Assembly: GCA_041480065.1 (NCBI GenBank)
Contig: JBGOZF010000003.1
Span: 46,704 to 110,703, forward strand
Reading direction: 5' to 3'
Length of the DNA: 64,000 nucleotides
Origin: Fen-999 sp041480065
GTDB taxonomy: Bacteria > Pseudomonadota > Gammaproteobacteria > Burkholderiales > Rhodocyclaceae
Part shown: positions 49,941-57,599 of the stretch, piece after piece
Position numbering within the stretch: the stretch's first letter is position 1
Layout: each line of letters starts with the position of its first letter
Notes under the pieces: model-generated
Database searches by the model: none
Seen by the model: the letters and a program-made list of their open reading frames with translations, nothing else
What the model was told of the DNA's origin: nothing
Translations under genes and position numbers: made by a program

Positions 49941-51175
49941 TATTTGTGCATCGCCGCCTTGCCCAGGTCCCAGATGGGCAGGAAGATGCCCAAAGCCAGG
50001 ACCAGCACCAGCGCACCGAGCATGACGATCAATATCGGTTCGATCTGCTGGCCCAGGGTCTTCAACTCGTATTCGACCTCGCGCTGATACATCTCGGCGA
50101 TCTCCTGCATCAGGTCGTCGAGCGCGCCGGTTTCTTCGCCGACGGCGATCATCTGGAGCACCACGGGGGTGAACACCCCGGTGCCGAGCGCCGCCCGCAG
50201 TACGCTTTCGCCGCGCTCCACCGAGGCGCGCATGCCTTCGATCTTGCCGGCCATATAGGTGTTGTCCACCGTCTGCGCCACTGTCGTCAAGGCCTGGATG
50301 ATCGGCACGCCGCTGCGGGTAGCAAGGGCAAAGCTGCGGGCAAAGCGCGACAGCGTCGCCTTGCGCACAATCTGGCCGGCGATGGGGATGCGCAGCCGGA
50401 TGCGATCCCACCAGTAGTTGCCCGCCGGCGTTTGGATGTACCACCTGAAGCCGGCGACGGCGCCGGCCATGACGACAACGAGCAGGTGCCACCACGCGAC
50501 CATGAAGTCGGAGAAGCCGATCAGGATCCGCGTCATTATCGGCAGTTCGGCGCCGAAGCCCTTGTAGACCTGGGCGAAGGCCGGCACCACCCAAACGTTC
50601 ACCACGAACAGGGCCACCACCATGGCGGCCATGACGAACATGGGGTAGCGCAGCGCCGACTTCACCTGTTCGCGCATGAAGCGCTCGAATTCGAGGTGAT
50701 CGAACAGGCGCAGGAAAATTTCTTCCAGCCGGCCTGTCATTTCGCCGACGCGGACCATGGAAATGTAGAAGGGCGTGAATACCTTTCCGTTGCGGGCCAG
50801 CGAGACCGAGAGTTCGCGGCCCGAGTCGAGGCTCTCGCGCGTCTGCTGGAGGACGTCGCGCATGGCCGGATTGGTGCTCGACTCCTGCAGGCCCGCCAGC
50901 GCCCGCATGATGGGCACGCCCGACTTCAGCAGCGTATAGAGCTGGCGCGAGAACAGCAGCACGTCGGTATGCTGAACGCGGGGACCGAACAGTGCCAGCG
51001 GCTTCGAGCCTGTACTCGCCTTCTCCGCCTTGGTCGCCGGCGCGGGCTTGATCTCCAGCGGTATGACACCCTGGCCGAACAGCACGTCGGCCACCGCGGC
51101 CGCGGTGGCGCCTTCGATCGCTCCGCTCACCTCCTGGCCGGCTTTGGAGCGTCCACGGTAATTGAACAAGGTCAC
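49940..51175 (-). CDS. mshG: MSHA platform protein MshG (PilC-like)
   Basis: The 411-residue polytopic protein has the two T2SSF domains (FSRQLYTLLKSGVPIMRAL; RFARSFALATRSGVPIIQAL) and paired membrane helices. It corresponds to MshG, the PilC-like platform specific to the MSHA pilus, and is clearly distinct from pilC at 12.5 kb. It lies 3 bases after mshE and before mshF. Confidence 0.95.
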   Translation of the reverse strand: MTLFNYRGRSKAGQEVSGAIEGATAAAVADVLFGQGVIPLEIKPAPATKAEKASTGSKPLALFGPRVQHTDVLLFSRQLYTLLKSGVPIMRALAGLQESSTNPAMRDVLQQTRESLDSGRELSVSLARNGKVFTPFYISMVRVGEMTGRLEEIFLRLFDHLEFERFMREQVKSALRYPMFVMAAMVVALFVVNVWVVPAFAQVYKGFGAELPIMTRILIGFSDFMVAWWHLLVVVMAGAVAGFRWYIQTPAGNYWWDRIRLRIPIAGQIVRKATLSRFARSFALATRSGVPIIQALTTVAQTVDNTYMAGKIEGMRASVERGESVLRAALGTGVFTPVVLQMIAVGEETGALDDLMQEIAEMYQREVEYELKTLGQQIEPILIVMLGALVLVLALGIFLPIWDLGKAAMHK

Positions 51176-51178
51176 CGC

Positions 51179-52885
51179 TTATTCGTCCAGTTGGGTGCTG
51201 ATGCGCATCGCCTCGTCGACGGTGGTGCGCCCCTCCAGCACCAGGCGCACGGCGTCACGGCGCAGGGTGGCACCGGCCATCTGCTCACGGCCCAGGCGGA
51301 CGAACTCGTTGGGATCGCCCCGGTTGAGGGCTTCGACCAGGGCATTGGTCATTTCCAGCAACTCGTAGACCGCCTGGCGCCCCTGGTAGCCGGTGTTGGC
51401 GCAGTGGGCGCAGCCGCGACCGCGCCGGTAGACCTGCGCATCGACCTTGTCGCCCAACTCGTAGCGCAGCCATTCGCGCTCGTGCGGCGCCGGCGTATAA
51501 GGTTCGGCGCAGTTCTCGCAGATCACCCGCACCAGCCGCTGCGCCAGCACCATCTGCACCGAGAGCGCGACCATGTAGTTCGGCACGCCCATGTCGAGCA
51601 GGCGGATCGGCGTGGTCAGCGAGTCGTTGGTGTGCAGGGTGGAGAGCACCATGTGGCCGGTCATGGCGGCGCGCATGCCGATCTCGGCGGTCTCCTGGTC
51701 GCGCATTTCGCCGATCAGGATGATGTCCGGGTCCTGGCGCAACGAGGAGCGCAGCACGCGCGAGAACGAAAGATCGATCTTCTCGTGCACCTGCACCTGG
51801 TTGAGGCCGGGCAGCCGGTATTCGACCGGATCCTCGACGGTGATGATCTTCTTTTCCGGCGTGTTGAGTTCGTTCAGCGCCGCATAGAGCGTCGTCGTCT
51901 TGCCCGAGCCGGTGGGCCCGGTGACGAGCACGATGCCGGCCGGCCGGTGGATGGCGTGGCGGAAGCGTTCGAGTATGCGCGGCGGCATGAACAGCCGGTC
52001 CAGGTTCATCAAGCCCTGGTTCTGAACCAGCAGACGCATGACAACGGATTCGCCGAACTGGCTGGGCAGGCTCGAAATGCGGACGTCGACCGGGGTATTG
52101 CGCAACTGGATGGCGAAGCGGCCGTCCTGCGGCAGGCGCTTTTCGGAGATGTCGAGGCCGGACATCAGCTTCAGGCGCAGCACCAGGGCGGAGGCGATCT
52201 TGCTGTCGGCCTCGGTCTGCACGTGCAGCACGCCGTCAATGCGGAAACGGATGATGAGCGACTTTTCCTGCGGCTCGATGTGAATGTCCGAGGCGCGCGT
52301 CTTCAAGGCTTCCTCGAAGACGGTGTTGAGCAGCTTCACCACCGGCGCATCCTCGGCACCGGCCGTTACCGCCAGCACGTTGCCGAACTCGGTGGGCAGG
52401 TCGCCCATCTCGGCGGTGAGTTCCTTGGCCAGCCCGGTGATTTCCTCGGTGCGCCGGTAGACGCGGTCCACCAGGCCCAGCAACTGGCTTTCCATCACCA
52501 CCGCCATTTCGATCTCTCGGTGGGTGATGCGGCTGACCTCGTCGTAGGCCGACAGGTCGGTGGGATCGGCAAAGCCCGTCATGAGCCGGCCGGCCATCTC
52601 GTCGAGGATCAGCACGCGGAAGCGGCGCGCCTGTGCCTCGGGCAAGAGTTTGATCAGCTCGGGCTTGGGCACGAAGCCCTTGAGGTCGATGAATGGGGAC
52701 TGCAGCTGGCGAGCCAGCGCCTTGGAGATGCCTTCTTCGGTGACGTAGCCGCTGTCGACGAAAATGCGCCCGAGTTTGCGGCCAGTGCGCTTCTGTTCCG
52801 CCAAGGCAAGCTTGAGCTGCTCGTCGGTGAGCAGCCCCTGCTGGATCAGCAGGTCGCCGAGGCGGATTTTTTCCGGGCGGGCCAT
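51179..52885 (-). CDS. mshE: MSHA extension ATPase MshE
   Basis: The 568-residue ATPase has the N-terminal MshEN domain (about residues 1-160), which in Vibrio MshE binds cyclic-di-GMP; the conserved pattern is visible around RLGDLLIQQGLLTDEQLKLA and again in a second half. The ATPase domain has Walker A GPTGSGKTTTLYAAL, the Walker B region DPDIILIGEMRDQETA and the zinc tetracysteine (CENC; CAHC). It begins the mshE-G-F-B-A-...-P block. A GGAG lies 8 bases before the ATG. Control of pilus extension by cyclic-di-GMP is inferred from the family. Confidence 0.95.
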   Translation of the reverse strand: MARPEKIRLGDLLIQQGLLTDEQLKLALAEQKRTGRKLGRIFVDSGYVTEEGISKALARQLQSPFIDLKGFVPKPELIKLLPEAQARRFRVLILDEMAGRLMTGFADPTDLSAYDEVSRITHREIEMAVVMESQLLGLVDRVYRRTEEITGLAKELTAEMGDLPTEFGNVLAVTAGAEDAPVVKLLNTVFEEALKTRASDIHIEPQEKSLIIRFRIDGVLHVQTEADSKIASALVLRLKLMSGLDISEKRLPQDGRFAIQLRNTPVDVRISSLPSQFGESVVMRLLVQNQGLMNLDRLFMPPRILERFRHAIHRPAGIVLVTGPTGSGKTTTLYAALNELNTPEKKIITVEDPVEYRLPGLNQVQVHEKIDLSFSRVLRSSLRQDPDIILIGEMRDQETAEIGMRAAMTGHMVLSTLHTNDSLTTPIRLLDMGVPNYMVALSVQMVLAQRLVRVICENCAEPYTPAPHEREWLRYELGDKVDAQVYRRGRGCAHCANTGYQGRQAVYELLEMTNALVEALNRGDPNEFVRLGREQMAGATLRRDAVRLVLEGRTTVDEAMRISTQLDE

Positions 52886-52915
52886 GCGGAATCTCCAGTA
52901 TTATCTAAACTATTG

Positions 52916-52921
52916 ATTATA
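52916..52921 (-). promoter_or_regulatory. Consensus -10 element upstream of mshE
   Basis: TATAAT occurs on the minus strand about 31 bases before the mshE ATG, followed by an A/T-rich start region. No clear -35 element lies at 16-18 bases. It is the most likely start of the large msh transcript. Confidence 0.5.
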
Positions 52922-52970
52922 AGGCACTGATCCAGCGAAAGTTACGCCTATTGCAACTTACTGACAAGTA

Positions 52971-53432
52971 TTTCACATCGTCCTATATCAGCCGGAAATA
53001 CCTCCTAATTCAGGAAATATCGTCCGGCTGGCCGCCAATACCGGCGCGTTTCTGCACCTCGTGAAGCCGCTGGGCTTCCATATCGACGACCGCTCGCTGC
53101 GCCGCGCCGGTCTCGACTACGCCGAATTCGCCAAGGTACGGGTACATGAAGACTGGTCCGCCTGCCGGGCCGAACTGACCGGCAAGCGCCTGTTCGCGCT
53201 GACGACCAAAGGCAGCGTGCGTCACGATGCACCGGGCTTCAAACCGGACGATGTCTTCGTCTTCGGGCCGGAGACGCGCGGACTGCCGGCAGAGATCCTG
53301 GCCGAATTCCCGCCCGAGCGGCGCTTGCGCCTGCCCATGCTGGCCGGCAACCGCAGCATCAACCTGTCGAACGCCGCGGCGGTGGTCGTCTACGAAGCCT
53401 GGCGGCAGAACGGCTTCGCCGGCGGGACTTGA
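52971..53432 (+). CDS. trmL: tRNA (cytidine(34)-2'-O)-methyltransferase TrmL, start codon missing
   Basis: The reading frame encodes an almost complete SPOUT methyltransferase: HIVLYQPEIPPNSGNIVRLA at the N-terminus, LRRAGLDYAEF, RLFALTTKG, VFVFGPETRGLP and RSINLSNAAAVVVYEAWRQ. TrmL methylates the wobble base of tRNA-Leu. The codon where Met should be, just before the FHIVLY segment, is GTA (52968-52970), and a stop lies two codons further upstream. No ATG, GTG or TTG is available in frame until GTG at 53061, which would remove the first 30 residues. Either a non-standard start is used or the gene has been damaged; a sequencing error is also possible. Confidence 0.8.
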   Translation, partial: FHIVLYQPEIPPNSGNIVRLAANTGAFLHLVKPLGFHIDDRSLRRAGLDYAEFAKVRVHEDWSACRAELTGKRLFALTTKGSVRHDAPGFKPDDVFVFGPETRGLPAEILAEFPPERRLRLPMLAGNRSINLSNAAAVVVYEAWRQNGFAGGT

Positions 53433-53450
53433 TCCTCGAAAGAGCAGTCA

Positions 53451-53571
53451 CACCACAAAGGACGCCAAGGACGCAAAGGGAAACAAGGCGCTTGATCTTC
53501 CAAACTGCTCGCCATTCGGATAATCGTCGGCCGCTTGTCTGGGAACCTGCCTTCCTTTCCGTCCTTTGCGG
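53451..53571. repeat. Imperfect inverted repeat between trmL and gpsA
   Basis: CACAAAGGACGCCAAGG (53453-53469) is matched in inverted orientation at 53555-53571 with about three differences. CAAAGGACGC-type repeats are common between genes in proteobacteria. Lying between two convergent genes, it may form a hairpin that ends or protects both transcripts. Confidence 0.55.
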
Positions 53572-53585
53572 TAGACGGATCTTCT

Positions 53586-54560
53586 CTACTCGACCTTGGT
53601 ACCCCGGCCCATCAGGCGTTCGACCGCCACGGCGGCGCTGTAGCGGCCGTCGAGGACGCCGCAGACCGCTTCGGTGATGGGCATGTCGACACCCAGTTGG
53701 CCCGCCGCGCGCGCGACTTCGCGGGCGGTCATGACGCCCTCGGCGACGTGACCGAGTTCCTGCTGGATGACATCGAGCGGCTTGCCGGCGGCGAGCGCCA
53801 AGCCGACGCGGCGGTTGCGGGAAAGATCGCCGGTACAGGTGAGCACCAAGTCGCCCAGTCCGGCCAGGCCCATGAAGGTCTCGCGCTTGGCGCCGAGGGC
53901 GATGCCGAAGCGGGTGATCTCGGCCAGGCCGCGCGTCATCAGCGCCGCGCGGGCGTTGAGGCCGAGACCGAGGCCATCGCAGATGCCGGTGGCGATCGCC
54001 AGCACGTTCTTCACCGCGCCGCCGACTTCGGCGCCGATGACGTCGTCGTTGGCATAGAAGCGCAGGCGCGGCGTGTGCAGCGCCTCGGCCATGTTGCGGG
54101 CGAAGGCGATATCGGTGGAAGCGATGGTGATGGCAGTCGGCAGGTTCCTGGCGACCTCCTCCGCGAAGCTGGGCCCCGTCAGCGCGCCACGGGGCACCTT
54201 GCTCTGGCCCACGATCTGGTGCGGCAGCAGGCCGGTGCCGGCCTCGAGGCCCTTGCAGACCCAGAGGAAGGGAATGGGCTTCGCAGCGCCGGTCAGCAGG
54301 CCGAGTGCCATCCGCATCCCGGCCACGGGCGTGGCGATGATGGCGAGATCGGCACCTTTGAGCGCCTGATCGCCATCGGCGGTGATCAGCAGGGATTCGG
54401 GCAGCGTGTAGCCCGGCAGAAACAAGGCGTTCTCGCGGGAAGCGAGCATGTCACGCGCATGGTCCGCCTGCCATGTCCAAAGACGGATGCGGTGCCGGCC
54501 GGAGAACGCCAGCGACAGGGCGGTACCCCAGGCACCGGCGCCGAGGATGGCGATTTCCAT
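53586..54560 (-). CDS. gpsA: NAD(P)-dependent glycerol-3-phosphate dehydrogenase
   Basis: GpsA makes sn-glycerol 3-phosphate for phospholipid synthesis from dihydroxyacetone phosphate. The 324-residue protein begins MEIAILGAGAWGTALSLAF, the nucleotide-binding motif, and has the family segments LTGPSFAEEVARNLPTA, GGAVKNVLAIATGICDGLG (with the catalytic lysine) and LAGLGDLVLTCTGDLSRNR. It follows secB and an SH3 gene, as in many proteobacteria; a GC-rich dispersed repeat separates it from the SH3 gene. Confidence 0.97.
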   Translation of the reverse strand: MEIAILGAGAWGTALSLAFSGRHRIRLWTWQADHARDMLASRENALFLPGYTLPESLLITADGDQALKGADLAIIATPVAGMRMALGLLTGAAKPIPFLWVCKGLEAGTGLLPHQIVGQSKVPRGALTGPSFAEEVARNLPTAITIASTDIAFARNMAEALHTPRLRFYANDDVIGAEVGGAVKNVLAIATGICDGLGLGLNARAALMTRGLAEITRFGIALGAKRETFMGLAGLGDLVLTCTGDLSRNRRVGLALAAGKPLDVIQQELGHVAEGVMTAREVARAAGQLGVDMPITEAVCGVLDGRYSAAVAVERLMGRGTKVE

Positions 54561-54576
54561 CGCTACGATGCGCGCC

Positions 54577-54670
54577 GGGCCGCCCCAAGCGCATCGCGCC
54601 CCCCCGTGGGGGGCAGCGAGCCGGGGTTGTGACCGAAGGGAATCCCTGTGGGGCGAGCGTGGGGGGCCAT
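54577..54670. repeat. GC-rich dispersed repeat, copy 1
   Basis: This intergenic block begins GGGCCGCCCC and contains GCCCCCCCGTGGGGGGCAGC, ending AGCGTGGGGGGCCAT. A second copy is at 55922-55989. The C7-GT-G6 core is palindromic. Similar GC-rich blocks are frequent between genes in betaproteobacteria. Their origin and role are unknown; the core could act as a hairpin in the gpsA operon mRNA. Confidence 0.75.
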
Positions 54671-55104
54671 TAGTATCCCCAGACCTGGCCGGCCTTGACG
54701 AAGCCCTGCTGCCCGTCGCGGTGCTTCACCTTGATCCAGCCAACCGACCCGGCCTCGATGAGTTCGAGCAGGACATCCTTCTCGGCCTCGAAGACCGTGG
54801 CGGCCTTGTCATCGGCCTGGTCGCGCACCTGGGCGCGCTCGACCCTGACCATGACGGTCCGCTTTTCGGACAACTGGCGCTTCTCGATCCAGGCCAGATC
54901 GCCTTTCGCATCGCGCACCTTGACCCAGACATCCAGTTGCACCACGACTTCGACCGGCGTGCCGCGGGCGATGGCAAACAGGGGCACGGCCTTCTGGGAA
55001 GGCGCATCGTAGAGCAGCGCCGCTTCGCTCACCGAGCGATAGTCGAGCGCGAACGCGGCGCCCGCCAGGGCAAAGCCGAAGACCAGCGCCGCCAGTCGCC
55101 GCAT
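54670..55104 (-). CDS. SH3-domain protein
   Basis: The 144-residue protein has a signal peptide (LAALVFGFALAGAAFALDY) and two bacterial SH3-like segments: one around ALLYDAPSQKAVPLFAIARG with WVKVRDAKGDLAWIEK, the other around RAQVRDQADDKAATVF with GWIKVKHRDGQQGFVKA. Such periplasmic SH3 proteins are thought to bind cell-wall or protein ligands. It lies between secB and gpsA on the same strand. Confidence 0.85.
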   Translation of the reverse strand: MRRLAALVFGFALAGAAFALDYRSVSEAALLYDAPSQKAVPLFAIARGTPVEVVVQLDVWVKVRDAKGDLAWIEKRQLSEKRTVMVRVERAQVRDQADDKAATVFEAEKDVLLELIEAGSVGWIKVKHRDGQQGFVKAGQVWGY

Positions 55105-55106
55105 GC

Positions 55107-55571
55107 TTACTGGACCGGAATCTCGTGCGGTGCCGTCGACGCCTGCTGCGCGGCGGCCATCTGCTGCTGGTAGAGCGCCTCGAAGTTGACCGGCTGCAGG
55201 ATCACCGGCGGAAAGCCGGCGCGGCCGACGCAATCGGATACCGTCTCGCGGGCATAGGGGAACAGGATGTTCGGGCAGGCGATGGCGATGATCGGCCCAA
55301 GGTCCGCTTCCGGCACGTTGCGGATCTGGAAGACGCCGCCCTGAGCCGCCTCGACCAGAAACTGGGTCTTGTCGCCGACCTTGGCCGTGACAGTCACGGT
55401 CAGGACGACGTCGAACACGCCCTCGCCGACGGCCGCGCCGGCAGTGCGCAATTGGACTTCGACCTGCGCCTGCTCGCGCTCGAGAAAGCATTGCGGAGCA
55501 TTGGGAAGCTCGAGGGAGAGATCCTTGATGTAGATCTTCTCGATGCTGAAAGTCGGCTGTTGTTCGCTCAT
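55107..55571 (-). CDS. secB: Protein-export chaperone SecB
   Basis: SecB holds precursor proteins unfolded and hands them to SecA. The 154-residue protein has FSIEKIYIKDLSLELPNAP, FLVEAAQGGVFQIRNV, IACPNILFPYARETV and the PVNFEALYQQQ motif that contacts SecA. The length is typical. It is in a rhodanese-grxC-secB run, an arrangement shared by many beta- and gammaproteobacteria. Confidence 0.97.
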   Translation of the reverse strand: MSEQQPTFSIEKIYIKDLSLELPNAPQCFLEREQAQVEVQLRTAGAAVGEGVFDVVLTVTVTAKVGDKTQFLVEAAQGGVFQIRNVPEADLGPIIAIACPNILFPYARETVSDCVGRAGFPPVILQPVNFEALYQQQMAAAQQASTAPHEIPVQ

Positions 55572-55648
55572 GATCGGGTAATGGTCCGTGGTCGGATGGT
55601 AAACGGCGCGATTCTACACGCCCGCAATGGCTGAAATATGTCAGCCGG

Positions 55649-55912
55649 TCAGGACGCCAGCAGCGGATCCAGCCCGCCCCGGCGATCAAGTTCGTGCAGA
55701 TCGTCGCAGCCGCCGACGTGGGTGTCGCCGATGAATATCTGCGGCACCGTCCTGCGCCCGGTGCGGGCGGCCATTTCGGCGCCCCGGTCCGGCTCCAGGT
55801 CGATGCGGATCTTCTCGATTTCCGTGACGCCCTTGCGTTTCAGCAGTTGCTCGGCGCGGATGCAATATGGACACACGGCCGTGGAGTACATCAGGACCTT
55901 CGGCACCGTCAT
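55649..55912 (-). CDS. grxC: Glutaredoxin 3
   Basis: The 87-residue glutaredoxin has the dithiol active site in YSTAVCPYCIRAEQLL, the TVPQIFIG segment with cis-proline and the GGCDDLHELD glutathione-binding motif. It reduces disulfides and mixed glutathione disulfides. The start at 55912 (MTVPKVL) fits the family; the longer frame upstream reads through the adjacent repeat. Confidence 0.94.
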   Translation of the reverse strand: MTVPKVLMYSTAVCPYCIRAEQLLKRKGVTEIEKIRIDLEPDRGAEMAARTGRRTVPQIFIGDTHVGGCDDLHELDRRGGLDPLLAS

Positions 55913-55921
55913 GCCCTCGCT

Positions 55922-55989
55922 GGGCCGCCCCGAGAGGGCATGCGCCCCCCCGTGGGGGGCAGCGAACGAATGTGAGCGTGGGGGGCCAT
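55922..55989. repeat. GC-rich dispersed repeat, copy 2
   Basis: A shorter copy of the block at 54577-54670: it begins GGGCCGCCCC, has the same CCCCCCCGTGGGGGGCAGCG core and the same AGCGTGGGGGGCCAT end, but lacks about 25 bases of the middle. It lies between grxC and the rhodanese gene. Confidence 0.75.
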
Positions 55990-55992
55990 CTA

Positions 55993-56400
55993 TCATCCTT
56001 TCGCGGTGGTCGGCAGGCCAGCGTCGGACCAAGCGCGAATGCCGCCGGAAAGGTTGAACACGCGCTCGAAACCGGCCTTCTTGAGCGAGCCGCAGGCCGC
56101 CGAGGAGCGGTTGCCGCTGGCGCAGCAGACGATGACCGGCTTGCTCTTGAGCTTCTCCAGTTCGCCGATGCGCTTGTCGATCTGCCCTAGCGCGATATGG
56201 CGGGCATTGGGAATATGTCCGGCCGACCATTCGCTGGTTTCGCGCACGTCGACCACCACCGCGTCTTCGCGATTGATCAGCAACGTCGCCTCCATGACCG
56301 AAATACCCTTGCCGGCGTCGCGCAGGAACGAATACGCCAACATGGCGCCGCTGATGACGGCGGCCATGACCCACATGATGTTCTGCTGTATGAATTCCAT
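55993..56400 (-). CDS. Membrane-anchored rhodanese-like sulfurtransferase
   Basis: The 135-residue protein has an N-terminal membrane helix (IMWVMAAVISGAMLAYSFL) and one rhodanese domain with VVVDVRETSEWSAGHIPNA and the active-site loop VCCASGNRSS, in which the catalytic cysteine is followed by ASGNRS. It may transfer sulfane sulfur. It is 8 bases downstream of an ArsR-family regulator and upstream of grxC and secB, which suggests redox- or sulfide-linked control of the run. Confidence 0.9.
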   Translation of the reverse strand: MEFIQQNIMWVMAAVISGAMLAYSFLRDAGKGISVMEATLLINREDAVVVDVRETSEWSAGHIPNARHIALGQIDKRIGELEKLKSKPVIVCCASGNRSSAACGSLKKAGFERVFNLSGGIRAWSDAGLPTTAKG

Positions 56401-56407
56401 CTTTCTC

Positions 56408-56737
56408 TCAGTTCTTAAGACCCGGGACGCCGCAAAAGACCTCGCGCATGAGCACGATCAGTTGCAGCGTGCGTTGGTCGGCGACGCGATAGTAAACGCG
56501 ATTGGCGTCCTTGCGTGTTTGCAAAACGCCTTTATCGCGAAGTATTCCGAGATGCTGGGAGATATTGCTCTGGGACGTGCCGACCGCATCGACAATATCC
56601 TGGACGCAGACCTCCTGGTCGCCCACCACGCACAGAATCTTCAGGCGCAGCGGATGCGAAATCGCCTTCAGAGCCCGCGCCGCCGTCTCGATCTGCTCTT
56701 TCTTCTGTATGAAATCGTGAATGACGCTGGTTTCCAT
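56408..56737 (-). CDS. ArsR-family transcriptional regulator
   Basis: The 109-residue winged-helix repressor has HPLRLKILCVVGD, the recognition helix in TSQSNISQHLGILRDKGVL and the wing DANRVYYRVAD. Cysteines at 36, 44 and 102 could form a thiol sensor, as in the sulfide-responsive BigR/SqrR branch (C41/C107 type), although the spacing of 44 and 102 is shorter. The adjacent rhodanese gene supports a sulfide link. The ATG at 56737 follows GGGGGAGG; an upstream frame to 56914 is not supported. Confidence 0.85.
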   Translation of the reverse strand: METSVIHDFIQKKEQIETAARALKAISHPLRLKILCVVGDQEVCVQDIVDAVGTSQSNISQHLGILRDKGVLQTRKDANRVYYRVADQRTLQLIVLMREVFCGVPGLKN

Positions 56738-56760
56738 GCCATCCTCCCCCCGTTTAGTGC

Positions 56761-56780
56761 ATTCCTGAATATTATAGAAT
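56761..56780 (-). promoter_or_regulatory. Promoter and possible operator of the ArsR gene
   Basis: On the minus strand TATAAT (56776-56771) is a perfect -10 box about 35 bases before the start codon. It is flanked by ATTC and GAAT half-sites (56780-56777 and 56770-56761), an AT-rich palindrome overlapping the -10 box. Autoregulation by the ArsR protein is likely but inferred. Confidence 0.5.
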
Positions 56781-56852
56781 ACCGTTTTTGCGCCGCGACG
56801 ATCCGACTTATCATTCGCAGCCTCTGATTCATCCCCCGCCACGACACCCGCC

Positions 56853-57599
56853 ATGTACAAGCTCGTCCTCCTCCGCCACGGAGAATCCGTCTGGAACAAG
56901 GAAAACCGCTTCACCGGCTGGACCGACGTCGGTCTGACCGAGAAGGGTCTCGCCGAAGCCCAAACCGCAGGCCAGCTCCTGAAGGACAGCGGATTCGCGT
57001 TCGACGTTGCCTACACCTCCGTGCTCAAGCGCGCCATCAAGACGCTGTGGACGGCGCTGGAAGTCATGGACAGGATGTGGATTCCCGTGCATCACAGCTG
57101 GCGGCTGAACGAGCGGCATTACGGTGCGCTGCAAGGCCTCAACAAGGCCGAGACCGCGGCCAAGTTCGGCGACGCCCAGGTGAAGATCTGGCGCCGTTCC
57201 TACGACACGCCGCCGCCGGCGCTTGAAGAGGGCGATCCGCGCCTGGAGAGCAGCAACCCGCGTTATGCGGACTTGAAGGCCGGCGAGTTTCCCAAGACCG
57301 AATGCCTGAAGGACACGGTCGCGCGTTTCCTTCCCTACTGGCACGAAACCATTGCACCGGCCGTCAAGTCCGGCAAGAGCGTCATCGTCGCCGCCCACGG
57401 CAACAGCCTGCGCGCGCTGATCAAGTACCTCGACAAGGTCTCCGACGCGGAAATCGTCGAGCTCAACGTGCCCACCGGCCAGCCGCTCGTCTATGAACTG
57501 GACGCCGATCTCAAGCCCGTCAAGAGCCACTACCTGGGCAATGAAGAGGCGATCAAGGCGGCAATGGAAGCAGTCGCGAACCAGGGCAAAGCCAAGTAG
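56853..57599 (+). CDS. gpmA: 2,3-bisphosphoglycerate-dependent phosphoglycerate mutase
   Basis: GpmA interconverts 3- and 2-phosphoglycerate in glycolysis. The 248-residue protein has the phosphohistidine motif LLRHGESVWNKENRFTGW, RHYGALQGLNK and the second histidine in VIVAAHGNSLRALI. The length matches the family. It is divergent from the ArsR gene and begins the gpmA-envC-ctpA-moeB run typical of betaproteobacteria. Confidence 0.98.
   Translation: MYKLVLLRHGESVWNKENRFTGWTDVGLTEKGLAEAQTAGQLLKDSGFAFDVAYTSVLKRAIKTLWTALEVMDRMWIPVHHSWRLNERHYGALQGLNKAETAAKFGDAQVKIWRRSYDTPPPALEEGDPRLESSNPRYADLKAGEFPKTECLKDTVARFLPYWHETIAPAVKSGKSVIVAAHGNSLRALIKYLDKVSDAEIVELNVPTGQPLVYELDADLKPVKSHYLGNEEAIKAAMEAVANQGKAK

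Noticed and set aside
49946..52930. Plus-strand open frame of nearly 1000 codons
   Set aside because: It lies antisense to mshG and mshE, which have clear family motifs; the plus-strand product is rich in His, Gln and Arg, as expected for a shadow frame.
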